Shown: positions 21,039 to 30,494 of the stretch, piece after piece
Numbering within the stretch: the stretch's first letter is position 1
Layout of the letters: each line of letters begins with the position of its first letter
Assembly (NCBI GenBank): GCA_012838505.1
Contig: DUPD01000020.1
Span: 1-64,000, forward strand
Length of the DNA stretch: 64,000 nt
Direction of reading: 5' to 3'
Source of the DNA: Bacilli bacterium
GTDB lineage: Bacteria; Bacillota; Bacilli; Bacillales; Amphibacillaceae
Notes under the pieces: generated by a model
What the model was told of the DNA's origin: nothing
What the model saw: the letters and a program-made list of their open reading frames with translations, nothing else
Databases searched by the model: none
Translations under genes and position numbers: made by a program

Positions 21039-22133
21039 TTGAGGCATTTGTCAGGGAGAAAATCATTTCGCTTTTTGCTTTATGCTGTGCTTATTTTCAC
21101 ACTTATTTATTTGGTTAGTTTAACCGCGTTTGTATTTAAACCAATTGGCTTATTGCTCGCATCGATTGCTGTTCCGATCGTTGGAGCTGGTTTACTTTAT
21201 TACATAACAAACCCGCTCGTCAACTTGCTTGAGCGCTATAAAGTTAAACGGGTTTTCGGAATTGTGATTGTCTTTCTACTGATGATAGCAGTCGGTTTTT
21301 TCAGTGTTTATTTTGTCATCCCACCGATTCAAGACCAGTTTATGCGGTTAGTTGACACCTTCCCTCAAATTGCCGCTTGGTTTGAGGAGTTATGGGTTTT
21401 TTGGCAAAATCGCCAAGATTATATTCCCGAATCGATTGTTGATTCGATTCAAAATATGATTAATAATTTAGATGTCTATGCTGAACAAATTGTTGGTTCT
21501 TTGTTCTCTTTTATCGGCTCGTTTGTTAGCTTTATCTTTGCGTTAGTGATGATTCCATTCTTCTTATTTTTTATGTTAAAGGATGGTCCGAAGTTTATTC
21601 CATTTGTAACAAGCTTTTTAAGCAAGCCAAAAGCAAAAAGTTTAACAACGCTATTAACGAATATCAACGATGTTCTTGCATCATTTATTCAGGGGCAATT
21701 GTTAGTCAGTTTATGTGTTGGAGTTATGCTATTAATTGGTTATTGGATAGTCGGCTTAAATTATGCGTTAATGTTTGCCGTTTTCGGTCTCTTTATGAAC
21801 TTGATTCCATTTATCGGTCCTTGGCTGTCAGCAATTCCAGCTGTGATTGTTGGTTTCTTCCAAGATCCAATGGTTGGAGTTTGGACGGCGATCATTATGA
21901 TTATTGCGCAACAAGTTGAAAGTAGTTTGATTTCGCCAAATATTATGGGCAAAGTGTTAAAGTTACACCCATTAACTGTTATTACAGTGATTTTGGCCGC
22001 TGGTGCCATCGGTGGATTTTTAGGGATTCTCTTTGCTGTACCTGCTTATGCTGTCGCAAAAACAATTACGACACATTTTTATCATATTTATACAGATAAT
22101 CACCGGCCTGCTGGTGAACGTAATCTCTTCTAA
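21039..22133 (+). CDS. AI-2E family transporter (UPF0118)
   Basis: TTG start; multiple TM segments; FGLFMNLIPFIGPWLSAIPAVIVGF. Confidence 0.9.
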   Translation: MRHLSGRKSFRFLLYAVLIFTLIYLVSLTAFVFKPIGLLLASIAVPIVGAGLLYYITNPLVNLLERYKVKRVFGIVIVFLLMIAVGFFSVYFVIPPIQDQFMRLVDTFPQIAAWFEELWVFWQNRQDYIPESIVDSIQNMINNLDVYAEQIVGSLFSFIGSFVSFIFALVMIPFFLFFMLKDGPKFIPFVTSFLSKPKAKSLTTLLTNINDVLASFIQGQLLVSLCVGVMLLIGYWIVGLNYALMFAVFGLFMNLIPFIGPWLSAIPAVIVGFFQDPMVGVWTAIIMIIAQQVESSLISPNIMGKVLKLHPLTVITVILAAGAIGGFLGILFAVPAYAVAKTITTHFYHIYTDNHRPAGERNLF

Positions 22134-22160
22134 ATCGGCTCACTCGAGTCCGCTATCATC

Positions 22161-22199
22161 ATGGTATGCTGACAATAATCGTGTCAGCATACCATCTTT
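22161..22199 (+). terminator. Terminator after AI-2E transporter gene
   Basis: ATGGTATGCTGACA / TGTCAGCATACCAT stem then CTTTT. Confidence 0.75.
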
Positions 22200-22231
22200 T
22201 GGGGAGAATTTTTTAAAGAAAGGTGGTTTAA

Positions 22232-24310
22232 ATGAGTTTAATTCAACCACAACAGATTTTACAGGATTATTTTGGTTTTGCTGATTTTAGGACGGGGCAA
22301 AGGGAGTTGCTCATGCGTGTGTTTGAGGGGAAAAATGCGCTTGGGATTATGCCTACGGGTGGTGGTAAGTCGTTATGTTATCAGATTCCGGGGATTTTGT
22401 TGGATGGGACTGCGATTGTGATTTCGCCGCTGATTTCGTTGATGAAGGATCAGGTTGATAGTTTGCATACGTTGGGGGTTAAGGCGACGTATATTAATAG
22501 TAGTTTGACGAGTGATGAGTATGGTGAAAGGATGCAGTTGTTGCGTCAGGGGTATTATGATTTGATTTATGTTGCGCCTGAGCGGTTTGATAATCCTTTC
22601 TTTATGGATGCGATCGATCGGCTCCAAATTTCGTTCATTGCTTTTGATGAGGCTCACTGTATTTCGCAGTGGGGGCATGATTTTAGGCCAAGTTATCGTT
22701 CGATCATTGAGACGATTGATCGGCTTGAGGGGATTCCGTTTCGGATCGCATTAACCGCTACGGCGACTGAAGAAGTGATCCAAGATATTCAGAGTTTACT
22801 ACAGATTGATGATGATTCCGTTGTGAATACGGGCTTCTACCGTGAAAACCTCCACTTCCACGTTGTTAAAGGTCAAGGTAAACAGGACTTTCTGGACAGT
22901 TATCTTCCAAATCATAAACAAGAATCGGGGATTATTTATGCGCCGACGCGTAAGCTTGTTGAGTCGATTCATGCTCAGCTGATTAAGCGTGGCTTTAGAG
23001 CTGCCTATTATCATGCGGGCCTGGCTGAGGATGTTCGCAGAAAGCAACAGAATCGGTTCATTAATGATCAAGTTGAAATTATGGTCGCGACGAATGCGTT
23101 TGGGATGGGGATTGATAAGTCGAACGTTCGGTATGTGATCCATTATAGTTTGCCGATGAATATTGAAGCTTATTATCAAGAGGCTGGACGGGCTGGTCGT
23201 GATGGTGAAGTGAGTGATTGTATTTTATTATTTTCTGGTCAGGATAGTCATTTGCAAACATTTTTTATTGATCAATCGGAGCTCGATGATGAGAAAAAAG
23301 CGCTTGAGTATAAAAAGCTCCGGGCGATGATTAATTATTGCCATACCGACAATTGTTTACCGTGTTATATTCTTGATTATTTTGGTGAAAAAAATCCTTA
23401 CAATGATTGCGGTCATTGTACGAATTGTACCGATCAGAGTGAAAAAGTTGATCGCACCCGTGATGCACAGATGGTCTTATCTTGCGTGATGCGTATGGAT
23501 CAGCGCTTTGGGGCGACGTTAACTGCCAAGGTGCTTAAAGGATCGGCTGATAAAAAAGTGAAGCAGTTCGGTCTTGATCAGCTATCGACGTACGGGCTGA
23601 TGAAGCAACGGACTGAAAAACAGATTACTGAATTTATTCATTTTCTCGTTGCTGAAGATTATTTATCAACAGGCGACCATCGTTTTCCAATTTTGAAATT
23701 GACACAAAAAGCAGCCAATGTTTTGAAAGGCCGCGAGCAAGTTTGGATGCGACAAACAGAAGTCCAACAAACGGTAGAAGCTGATTTCGATCAAAAACTT
23801 TTCGAACAGTTCCGTCAGCTCCGAAAAGAAATTGCTACCGAGGAAAACGTCCCACCTTACGTTGTCTTTTCAGATGCTACGCTAAAGGATCTATGTCGTT
23901 TCTTACCTGAAAATAAAGCAGACATGCTTGCGATTAAAGGTATTGGTTTGAAAAAATTTGATGCTTACGGCGAAGCATTTTTAGATGTTATTCGGTTACA
24001 AACAAGTGATCAACCAAGTCATTTGATTAGTTTTGAATTGTATGATTCCGGTCAGCCGATTGAGTTAATCGCTAACAGGCGCCAGCTGAAAGAAGATACT
24101 ATTGCATCACATTTGTTTAAAGCCTATCAAGAAGGACATTCACTAAACTGGGACGATTTTTTCGATGATGAAATTGAGGAAACAGTCCTAGAAGCATATG
24201 AATGGCTCGACGAACCTCAGTTGAAGCAAATCAAAGAAGCCGTATCTGACCATATCGATTACACGATGATCAGGGCAGTTCTAGTTAAAAATGAGTTATG
24301 GGAATCATAA
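22232..24310 (+). CDS. recQ: ATP-dependent DNA helicase RecQ
   Basis: GIMPTGGGKSLCYQIP, DEAHCISQWGHDFRPSY, QEAGRAGRDG, zinc cysteines, HRDC-like region. Confidence 0.96.
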   Translation: MSLIQPQQILQDYFGFADFRTGQRELLMRVFEGKNALGIMPTGGGKSLCYQIPGILLDGTAIVISPLISLMKDQVDSLHTLGVKATYINSSLTSDEYGERMQLLRQGYYDLIYVAPERFDNPFFMDAIDRLQISFIAFDEAHCISQWGHDFRPSYRSIIETIDRLEGIPFRIALTATATEEVIQDIQSLLQIDDDSVVNTGFYRENLHFHVVKGQGKQDFLDSYLPNHKQESGIIYAPTRKLVESIHAQLIKRGFRAAYYHAGLAEDVRRKQQNRFINDQVEIMVATNAFGMGIDKSNVRYVIHYSLPMNIEAYYQEAGRAGRDGEVSDCILLFSGQDSHLQTFFIDQSELDDEKKALEYKKLRAMINYCHTDNCLPCYILDYFGEKNPYNDCGHCTNCTDQSEKVDRTRDAQMVLSCVMRMDQRFGATLTAKVLKGSADKKVKQFGLDQLSTYGLMKQRTEKQITEFIHFLVAEDYLSTGDHRFPILKLTQKAANVLKGREQVWMRQTEVQQTVEADFDQKLFEQFRQLRKEIATEENVPPYVVFSDATLKDLCRFLPENKADMLAIKGIGLKKFDAYGEAFLDVIRLQTSDQPSHLISFELYDSGQPIELIANRRQLKEDTIASHLFKAYQEGHSLNWDDFFDDEIEETVLEAYEWLDEPQLKQIKEAVSDHIDYTMIRAVLVKNELWES

Positions 24311-24317
24311 TTTTCAA

Positions 24318-24360
24318 AGTAAAAAGTCATTCGTGATTAAATCACGAATGACTTTTTTTG
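24318..24360 (+). terminator. Terminator after recQ
   Basis: AAAAAGTCATTCGTGAT / ATCACGAATGACTTTTTTT. Confidence 0.85.
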
Positions 24361-24412
24361 TGCCTAATTCTCTCTTTTTCAACTCGATTCCCTTTAATAA
24401 CCACTGATAGTA

Positions 24413-24428
24413 TGTAAATTTACAGTAA
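24413..24428. promoter_or_regulatory. Candidate Rgg-box 1 upstream of mini-ORF
   Basis: TGTAAATTTACAGTAA; contains perfect palindrome TGTAAATTTACA; resembles 24728-24743. Confidence 0.45.
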
Positions 24429-24501
24429 TATACACTTTTTTTACTCATGTCAGATAACCTAGAGTTGAGTTAATAATTAGTAAATGAAGGAGGTTATCGA
24501 C

Positions 24502-24531
24502 ATGGAAGGTTGGTTAATCGGCGGTTACTAA
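24502..24531 (+). CDS. Candidate leaderless signalling peptide, MEGWLIGGY (9 aa)
   Basis: AAGGAGGT (24487-24494), 7-nt spacing, ATG, 9 codons, TAA; strong hairpin-T8 terminator follows; adjacent rgg. Confidence 0.55.
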   Translation: MEGWLIGGY

Positions 24532-24576
24532 AAATCAGTTTTGTATAAAGCACTAAATTTAAATAATACCTTTTTG

Positions 24577-24638
24577 GCACATTGTTTCTGAATCCTAGCT
24601 AGTTTTAACTAGGTAAATGAAATTATGTGCTTTTTTTT
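24577..24638 (+). terminator. Terminator of the mini-ORF transcript
   Basis: GCACAT...CCTAG / CTAGG...ATGTGC nested hairpin followed by TTTTTTTT. Confidence 0.75.
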
Positions 24639-24727
24639 GTCTTTTGAAAAATTAATTGAATTGATTGTTTATCAATTGGCTTAATAAATTTATTATCTCA
24701 TTACTATTTTAAAAAGATTTGTTATAC

Positions 24728-24743
24728 TGTAAATAATCAGTAA
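24728..24743. promoter_or_regulatory. Candidate Rgg-box 2 upstream of rgg
   Basis: TGTAAATAATCAGTAA, overlapping a TATACT -10-like hexamer; shares TGTAAAT...CAGTAA with box 1. Confidence 0.4.
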
Positions 24744-24861
24744 ATTAAATCATTTAGTCGTTTTAATGGTGAAGTAACAGTATAAACTACCAAAAAGATT
24801 AGAAATTTAATTATATTTTTTCTTGTTGATAGTAAATCACTAAGTGTTTAGGGGTGAAACG

Positions 24862-25746
24862 ATGTCACTAGGTAAAACAATTAAACAAATTCGAAAAATG
24901 AAAAATATTAAATTGAAATATATTTGTGGAAATGTAATTGAGATGGGCAATTACTGGCGGTTCGAACAGGGACAGATTTCAGTATCGGCCGATACTTTTT
25001 ATCAGATTATTCATAATCTTAATATATCCTTTGAGGAGTTTTCCTTTTATCATAATGGTTTTAAAAATGATAAATTAGATGAATGGGGGAATATGATGAT
25101 TCAGGCATTTCAATCAAGGGATAAAGATCAATTAGAATTGATTGCAACAAATGCTGAAACTGAATTTAACAATACACAACAAGTCAGATATCTACATCTC
25201 CATTACTTAGCTAATATTTATAAATCTTTAGTTAATAAAAATAAAATCAACTCTGTTTGGATCAGTCAGCTTAAACAATATTTAACCGATTGTGAACAGT
25301 GGGGGTACTATGAGGTTTCTCTATTCAATAATATTCTTTTTTGTTTCAGTGATTTAGATACAATATTAGTGCTGTATAAACGCATGAATCAGTCCTATTT
25401 AAGGTCAAAAAGACTACATAAATTCCCCAATGAAGAGGTTATGCTAGCCACAAATATAATATGTTTATGCATTATAGATAAAGCGTATTCGAGTGCAAAT
25501 GAAATAAATCAATTAATACAAAATAAAGAAGTTGGTGAGCGTTCAATGTTTGCCAGAACCTTACTGTTATGGTGTGATGGGTTAGTCAATAAAGTAGTTT
25601 TTAGAAAAGATGAGGGCTTAGAGCAAATAAAAACAAGCTTGGAAATTATGAAGGCTCTAGACATGGAAACAACTTTAAATATGTTCGACCGATGGACCAA
25701 TCAATTATTATTTAAGCAAGATTTCACAAACAAAATTTTACTTTAA
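24862..25746 (+). CDS. Rgg/GadR/MutR family transcriptional regulator
   Basis: N-terminal XRE-type HTH (LGKTIKQIRKMKNIKLKYIC) and Rgg-type C-terminus with CEQWGYYEVSLFNNILFCFS. Confidence 0.88.
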   Translation: MSLGKTIKQIRKMKNIKLKYICGNVIEMGNYWRFEQGQISVSADTFYQIIHNLNISFEEFSFYHNGFKNDKLDEWGNMMIQAFQSRDKDQLELIATNAETEFNNTQQVRYLHLHYLANIYKSLVNKNKINSVWISQLKQYLTDCEQWGYYEVSLFNNILFCFSDLDTILVLYKRMNQSYLRSKRLHKFPNEEVMLATNIICLCIIDKAYSSANEINQLIQNKEVGERSMFARTLLLWCDGLVNKVVFRKDEGLEQIKTSLEIMKALDMETTLNMFDRWTNQLLFKQDFTNKILL

Positions 25747-25752
25747 CCAAAA

Positions 25753-25791
25753 AAACCAGCTCTACTCAAAATGAGTAGAGCTGACTTTTTA
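25753..25791. terminator. Bidirectional terminator between rgg and metF
   Basis: AGCTCTACTCA / TGAGTAGAGCT. Confidence 0.8.
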
Positions 25792-26652
25792 TATGACCAA
25801 CAGTTTATTAATTGCATGATATATACGGTGGGCGATATCAGGCTTGTTCATTGTATACAAATGAATACCATCCACACCTTGAGTGATCAGATCAACAATT
25901 TGATCAACTGCATACGCGATACCCGCCTCTCTCATTGCCTCGGGATTATCTTCGTACCTTTGCATCATCGCTAAGAATTTCTTCGGGAGCTTTACACCAC
26001 ATAAACTAACCATCCGTTCGATTTGTCTTTTATTAACAACCGGCATAATCCCAGCTTGAATAGGGACATTTATCCCTGCGATTGCAGCATGTTCTTGAAA
26101 TGAATAGAAATAGTCATTATCAAAAAATAATTGAGTAATCAAATGATCTGTTCCTGCATCAACCTTTCTCTTTAAATAGAGAATATCTTTGACAATACTA
26201 TCAGATTCAATATGACCTTCAGGGTAACAAGCACCAATAATGTTAAAATCACCATGTTCTTTAATAAATGAAACCAGATCGCTCGCATAGTTAAATTCAT
26301 TTTTAGGCGCTATATTCGGGTTAATATCTCCTCGAAGTGCTAGAATATTTTTTATGCCTTGCTCTTCAAATTCACGAATCAGATTTAATGCCTCTGTTTT
26401 AGATAAATTAATACAAGGTAGATGGGCAACACTTTCAATCCCATAGTGATTCTTTATCTTCGATGCAATTTCAACTGTTTTTGATCGTGTACCTTGACCA
26501 ACTGCTCCAAATGTGACGCTAATAAAATCTGGGTCTAATTCTGTTAATTGTTCAACTGTGTCATAAATCATATTTACTGATCCTGGCTGTCTCGGCGGAA
26601 AGATTTCAAATGACAAGACTTTTTTTGAATCAAATAGATCTAAAGTTTTCAT
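25789..26652 (-). CDS. metF: Methylenetetrahydrofolate reductase
   Basis: LSFEIFPPRQPG, SVTFGAVGQGT, ALRGD, QLFFDNDYF; ATGA overlap with metE. Confidence 0.93.
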   Translation of the reverse strand: MKTLDLFDSKKVLSFEIFPPRQPGSVNMIYDTVEQLTELDPDFISVTFGAVGQGTRSKTVEIASKIKNHYGIESVAHLPCINLSKTEALNLIREFEEQGIKNILALRGDINPNIAPKNEFNYASDLVSFIKEHGDFNIIGACYPEGHIESDSIVKDILYLKRKVDAGTDHLITQLFFDNDYFYSFQEHAAIAGINVPIQAGIMPVVNKRQIERMVSLCGVKLPKKFLAMMQRYEDNPEAMREAGIAYAVDQIVDLITQGVDGIHLYTMNKPDIAHRIYHAINKLLVI

Positions 26653-28925
26653 TGAAATAATTCCCGTTTAACTTCATTAACCGCTTCAACCATATTTCTA
26701 AGACTTTCTGCAACTTCCTTATTCCCTCTTGTCTTTAATCCACAGTCTGGATTGACCCAAACTTTTTCCCGTGGCATCTTCTCTAAGATATGGGTGATGA
26801 CAGCTTTAATCTCAGGTACACTTGGAATTCTCGGCGAATGAATATCGTAGACACCTGGTCCGACTTGTGTTTTAAATTGACTTTCTCGTAAAACATCCAC
26901 AATTGAAAGGTCTGAACGAGATGCTTCAAAGGTAATTACATCCGCATCCATTTGGTCAATATCTTCAATAATATCCGAAAATTCACTGTAGCACATGTGT
27001 GTATGAATTTGCGTTTCAGGTCTTACGCCACTATGAACGAGTCGAAAGGCAGGAATTGCCCAATCAAGATATTCACTATACCAATCACTTTTTCTAAGCG
27101 GTAACTTTTCTCTTAAAGCCGCTTCGTCTACTTGAATATGACGAATCCCTTCTTTTTCAAGGTCAAGCACTTCTTCTCTTATCGCCAAAGCAATTTGTAA
27201 AACACAATCTTTTAGCGAAATATCTTCTCTTGGGAATGACCAATTTAGAATCGTAATTGGTCCTGTTAACATCCCTTTCACTGGCTTATTTGTTAGTGAT
27301 TGAGCATAGGCAGAGTACTCAACTGTGATCGGACTTGTTCGGCTCACATCTCCCCAAATAATCGGTGGTTTCACACATCTTGTTCCATACGATTGTACCC
27401 AGGCATTTTGAGTAAAGATAAAGCCTTCAAGATGTTCACCAAAATATTCAACCATATCGTTTCTTTCAAACTCGCCATGGACTAAAATGTCTAAGCCAAT
27501 GTCTTCTTGTAGTGCGATACATTCTGCAATTTTTTGTTTATTAAATGCTGTATATTGTTCTAAAGAAATTTCACCCTTTTTAAATCGTGCACGGTTTTCC
27601 TTTACATCAAGTGTTTGTGGAAACGAGCCAATTGTCGTTGTCGGTAATGACGGTAGATTGAATTTTGCTCGTTGCAGACGTTCCCGTTCAGAAAAAGCAG
27701 GTTGTCTTTGAAAATCTTGTTCAGTTAATGATTTCACTCTATCCTGTACAACTAAATTTTCAAAGTGATCACGATTATCAAAGGTAGATTTTCTTGTTTT
27801 GAACTCCAAGTTATCTTGATAATTTTCCTCCTCAAAAATATGCGATAATTCGATCAATTCAGTTAACTTTTCTTCAGCGAATGCTAAATGTTGTTTTTCT
27901 GTATCCGCAAGTTTATGTTCGTTGTCTAAAGTGTATGGAACATGAAGTAATGAACAAGACGTATTAAGAACGATCGATGGACTCTTCACTTTTAATTGAT
28001 TAATTAATAATACTGTTTGATCATAGCGATTACGCCAAATATTTTTACCATTAATAACTCCAGCAAACAAGATTTTATCGTTCGGGAAACCAAACTCATT
28101 AATCAATGTTAAGTTTTTTCTTCCTTCAACAAAATCAAGACCTAAGCCGTCGAAAGGTAAATCGATTGCTGTTTGATAGATATCACGGATATCGCCAAAG
28201 TAAGTTTGAAGAAGTACTTTGATTGAACCTTTTCGTTCAAGAATCTCTGTGTAAAGTTGTTTAAATAGGGTTTGATCTTCTTTAGTCAAATCCATCACAA
28301 GTGATGGTTCATCAAATTGAATCCATTCTGCCCCCAACTTTTCAAATTTCTCAATGATGTTGACATAGGCTGTCACTATATCTTCAATAAAATCATTCGC
28401 CTGTTTTTGACCCGTATATTTAGCCAATTTTAAGAAAGTAAATGCACCTATAATAACAGGCTTAGTAATTACTCCATCATTCTTTGCTTCTTCAAATTCT
28501 TCAAAAGGTTTGTTTCCAACTAATGATAACCTAGTCTCATCTTCAATTTCAGGAACAATATAGTGATAATTCGTGTTAAACCACTTCTTCATCGCCAATG
28601 CTTTTACATCGCCCTGCTCACCTTGGTAGCCTCGAGCCATTGCAAAATATTGATCGATTGGAGTTAGTTTTAATTGTTGATACTTTTTCGGGATCGCATT
28701 TAGTAACACTGCTGTATCTAGAACATTGTCATACAACGAAAAATCATTTGATGATATAAAATCAATTCCGTTATTTAGTTGTTTGTCCCAATGCCTTTTT
28801 CTTAACTGTGCTGCTGACTTTTGAAGATCAACTTCTGTAAGGTCTCCCTTAAAGTATTGCTCTGTTGCAAATTTTAATTCTCGTAAAGCTCCTATCCTTG
28901 GATACCCAATCACTGCTGTTTTCAT
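26649..28925 (-). CDS. metE: Cobalamin-independent methionine synthase
   Basis: TTTIGSFPQTLDVKENRARFKKGEI; HGEFERNDMVEYFGE; VWVNPDCGLKTR. Confidence 0.96.
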   Translation of the reverse strand: MKTAVIGYPRIGALRELKFATEQYFKGDLTEVDLQKSAAQLRKRHWDKQLNNGIDFISSNDFSLYDNVLDTAVLLNAIPKKYQQLKLTPIDQYFAMARGYQGEQGDVKALAMKKWFNTNYHYIVPEIEDETRLSLVGNKPFEEFEEAKNDGVITKPVIIGAFTFLKLAKYTGQKQANDFIEDIVTAYVNIIEKFEKLGAEWIQFDEPSLVMDLTKEDQTLFKQLYTEILERKGSIKVLLQTYFGDIRDIYQTAIDLPFDGLGLDFVEGRKNLTLINEFGFPNDKILFAGVINGKNIWRNRYDQTVLLINQLKVKSPSIVLNTSCSLLHVPYTLDNEHKLADTEKQHLAFAEEKLTELIELSHIFEEENYQDNLEFKTRKSTFDNRDHFENLVVQDRVKSLTEQDFQRQPAFSERERLQRAKFNLPSLPTTTIGSFPQTLDVKENRARFKKGEISLEQYTAFNKQKIAECIALQEDIGLDILVHGEFERNDMVEYFGEHLEGFIFTQNAWVQSYGTRCVKPPIIWGDVSRTSPITVEYSAYAQSLTNKPVKGMLTGPITILNWSFPREDISLKDCVLQIALAIREEVLDLEKEGIRHIQVDEAALREKLPLRKSDWYSEYLDWAIPAFRLVHSGVRPETQIHTHMCYSEFSDIIEDIDQMDADVITFEASRSDLSIVDVLRESQFKTQVGPGVYDIHSPRIPSVPEIKAVITHILEKMPREKVWVNPDCGLKTRGNKEVAESLRNMVEAVNEVKRELFQ

Positions 28926-29008
28926 TATTATTCCCCCTCGTTTGTTTATTACCATGATTCTACCATATCGTATTCCAAATAAAGTAATACCTATTTCTTA
29001 TCACTAGA

Positions 29009-29025
29009 TATAGCTTTAAGCTATG
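29009..29025. promoter_or_regulatory. Candidate MET-box-like operator upstream of metEF
   Basis: TATAGCTTTAAGCTATG, perfect ATAGCTT-N-AAGCTAT core. Confidence 0.45.
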
Positions 29026-29135
29026 GGTCAGTCATTCATATAAGTAAACAATTATGAAATTGACTGACTACGGGAATAATATGCCTACATTTTTTAAGGT
29101 CAAGTAATGAGATTGAACTGACAGTTGAGTTATTC

Positions 29136-29188
29136 ATTAAAAAAGACGATTGATCACACCACATTAAAATGTGAGTAATCAATCGTCG
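29136..29188 (-). terminator. Terminator after M29 aminopeptidase gene
   Basis: GACGATTGAT / ATCAATCGTC stem followed by T-tract on the minus strand. Confidence 0.75.
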
Positions 29189-29193
29189 ATTCA

Positions 29194-30429
29194 TTAAATA
29201 TCAAACGCCCATGCGCCTTTGCGGAAGACAGCTTCTGTTGAACCATCAGGTAAAATCCCGTCAATGTCTAACTCAGCAGAACCAATCATAAAGTCAACGT
29301 GTGTTAAGCTGTCGTTCACGCCGTGCTGATCGAGCTCTTCTTCAGACATGTCTGAGCCACCTGCTAAATTCGTCGGATAAGCTTTTCCTAACGCAACGTG
29401 GCATGATGCATTTTCATCATACAATGTATTATAGAAAATTAAGCCAGACTGTGAAATTGGTGATGCGTCTGGAACGAGCGCTAACTCACCTAGACGTTTG
29501 GCACCTTCATCCGTTTCAAGTAAATTTTTCAGCGTATCATAACCTTGCTCCGCTTCAAAATCAACAACTTGTCCATCTTTAAACGTTAAGCTGAAATGAT
29601 CAATCGTATTCCCATTATAAACAAGTGGTTTTGTATTGCTGACTACACCGTTCACCTCATATTTATGCGGGACTGTAAAGACTTCCTCAGTCGGCATGTT
29701 CGGGTTGAAATGCAGACCATCTGTCGTATAAGCGCCGCCACCTTTCCAAATATGACCCTCTGGCAAGCCAAAAGTAATATCTGTTCCAGGTGCTTTAAAG
29801 ACTAACGCTTTGTACTTTTTCTCGTTCAGAATCGCGTGGGCATTTTTCAGTGTTTGATTATGCTCGTCCCATGCTTTGATCGGGTCTTCTTGATCGACAC
29901 GAACGATTTTGAAAATTTGTTCCCAAAGCTTTTCTTTCGCTTCTTCCGCTTCTAAACCTGGGAAGATTTTTTGTGACCAATCGCCTGTTGGGATTGAAAT
30001 AATTGACCACGCAATTCGATCGTTCATCGTATATTGTCTAAATTCCTTCATTGCCTCAGCACTTGCTTTCGAAGCTGCCGCAACCTTCTTCGCGTCAACA
30101 TCTTTCAGTAAATCTGGATTTGTTGAACGAATTGATAATAACGCCCCACCATCTTTGGCAAAGTCTAAGTACTTATCAACTTGCCACGGACGGACATCCG
30201 TCAACACTGCTTCTGATTCATTTTGATACTTCAGTAATGAAATCTCATCATCTTGCCAGTTAATTAAGACACTTTTCGCACCCAATTCATACGCTTTACG
30301 AACAACGATTCTCGTGAACTCCACGCCCTCAATTGATGAATTAACCATTAGTGCTTGCCCTTTTTGCAAGTTAACACCCGTTCTCAAAGCAAGCTCAGCA
30401 TACTTTTCTTGTAATTTTATATCTGCCAT
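29194..30429 (-). CDS. M29 family aminopeptidase (AmpS/PepS-like)
   Basis: MVNSSIEGVEFTRIVVRKAYELGAKSVLINWQDDE; NTKPLVYNGN; LGKAYPTNLAGG. Confidence 0.93.
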   Translation of the reverse strand: MADIKLQEKYAELALRTGVNLQKGQALMVNSSIEGVEFTRIVVRKAYELGAKSVLINWQDDEISLLKYQNESEAVLTDVRPWQVDKYLDFAKDGGALLSIRSTNPDLLKDVDAKKVAAASKASAEAMKEFRQYTMNDRIAWSIISIPTGDWSQKIFPGLEAEEAKEKLWEQIFKIVRVDQEDPIKAWDEHNQTLKNAHAILNEKKYKALVFKAPGTDITFGLPEGHIWKGGGAYTTDGLHFNPNMPTEEVFTVPHKYEVNGVVSNTKPLVYNGNTIDHFSLTFKDGQVVDFEAEQGYDTLKNLLETDEGAKRLGELALVPDASPISQSGLIFYNTLYDENASCHVALGKAYPTNLAGGSDMSEEELDQHGVNDSLTHVDFMIGSAELDIDGILPDGSTEAVFRKGAWAFDI

Positions 30430-30494
30430 TTGTAAACCCTCCAATTTCTATCATCATTCTATTATACATCACTTATTTCGGATTATGAAATAGT

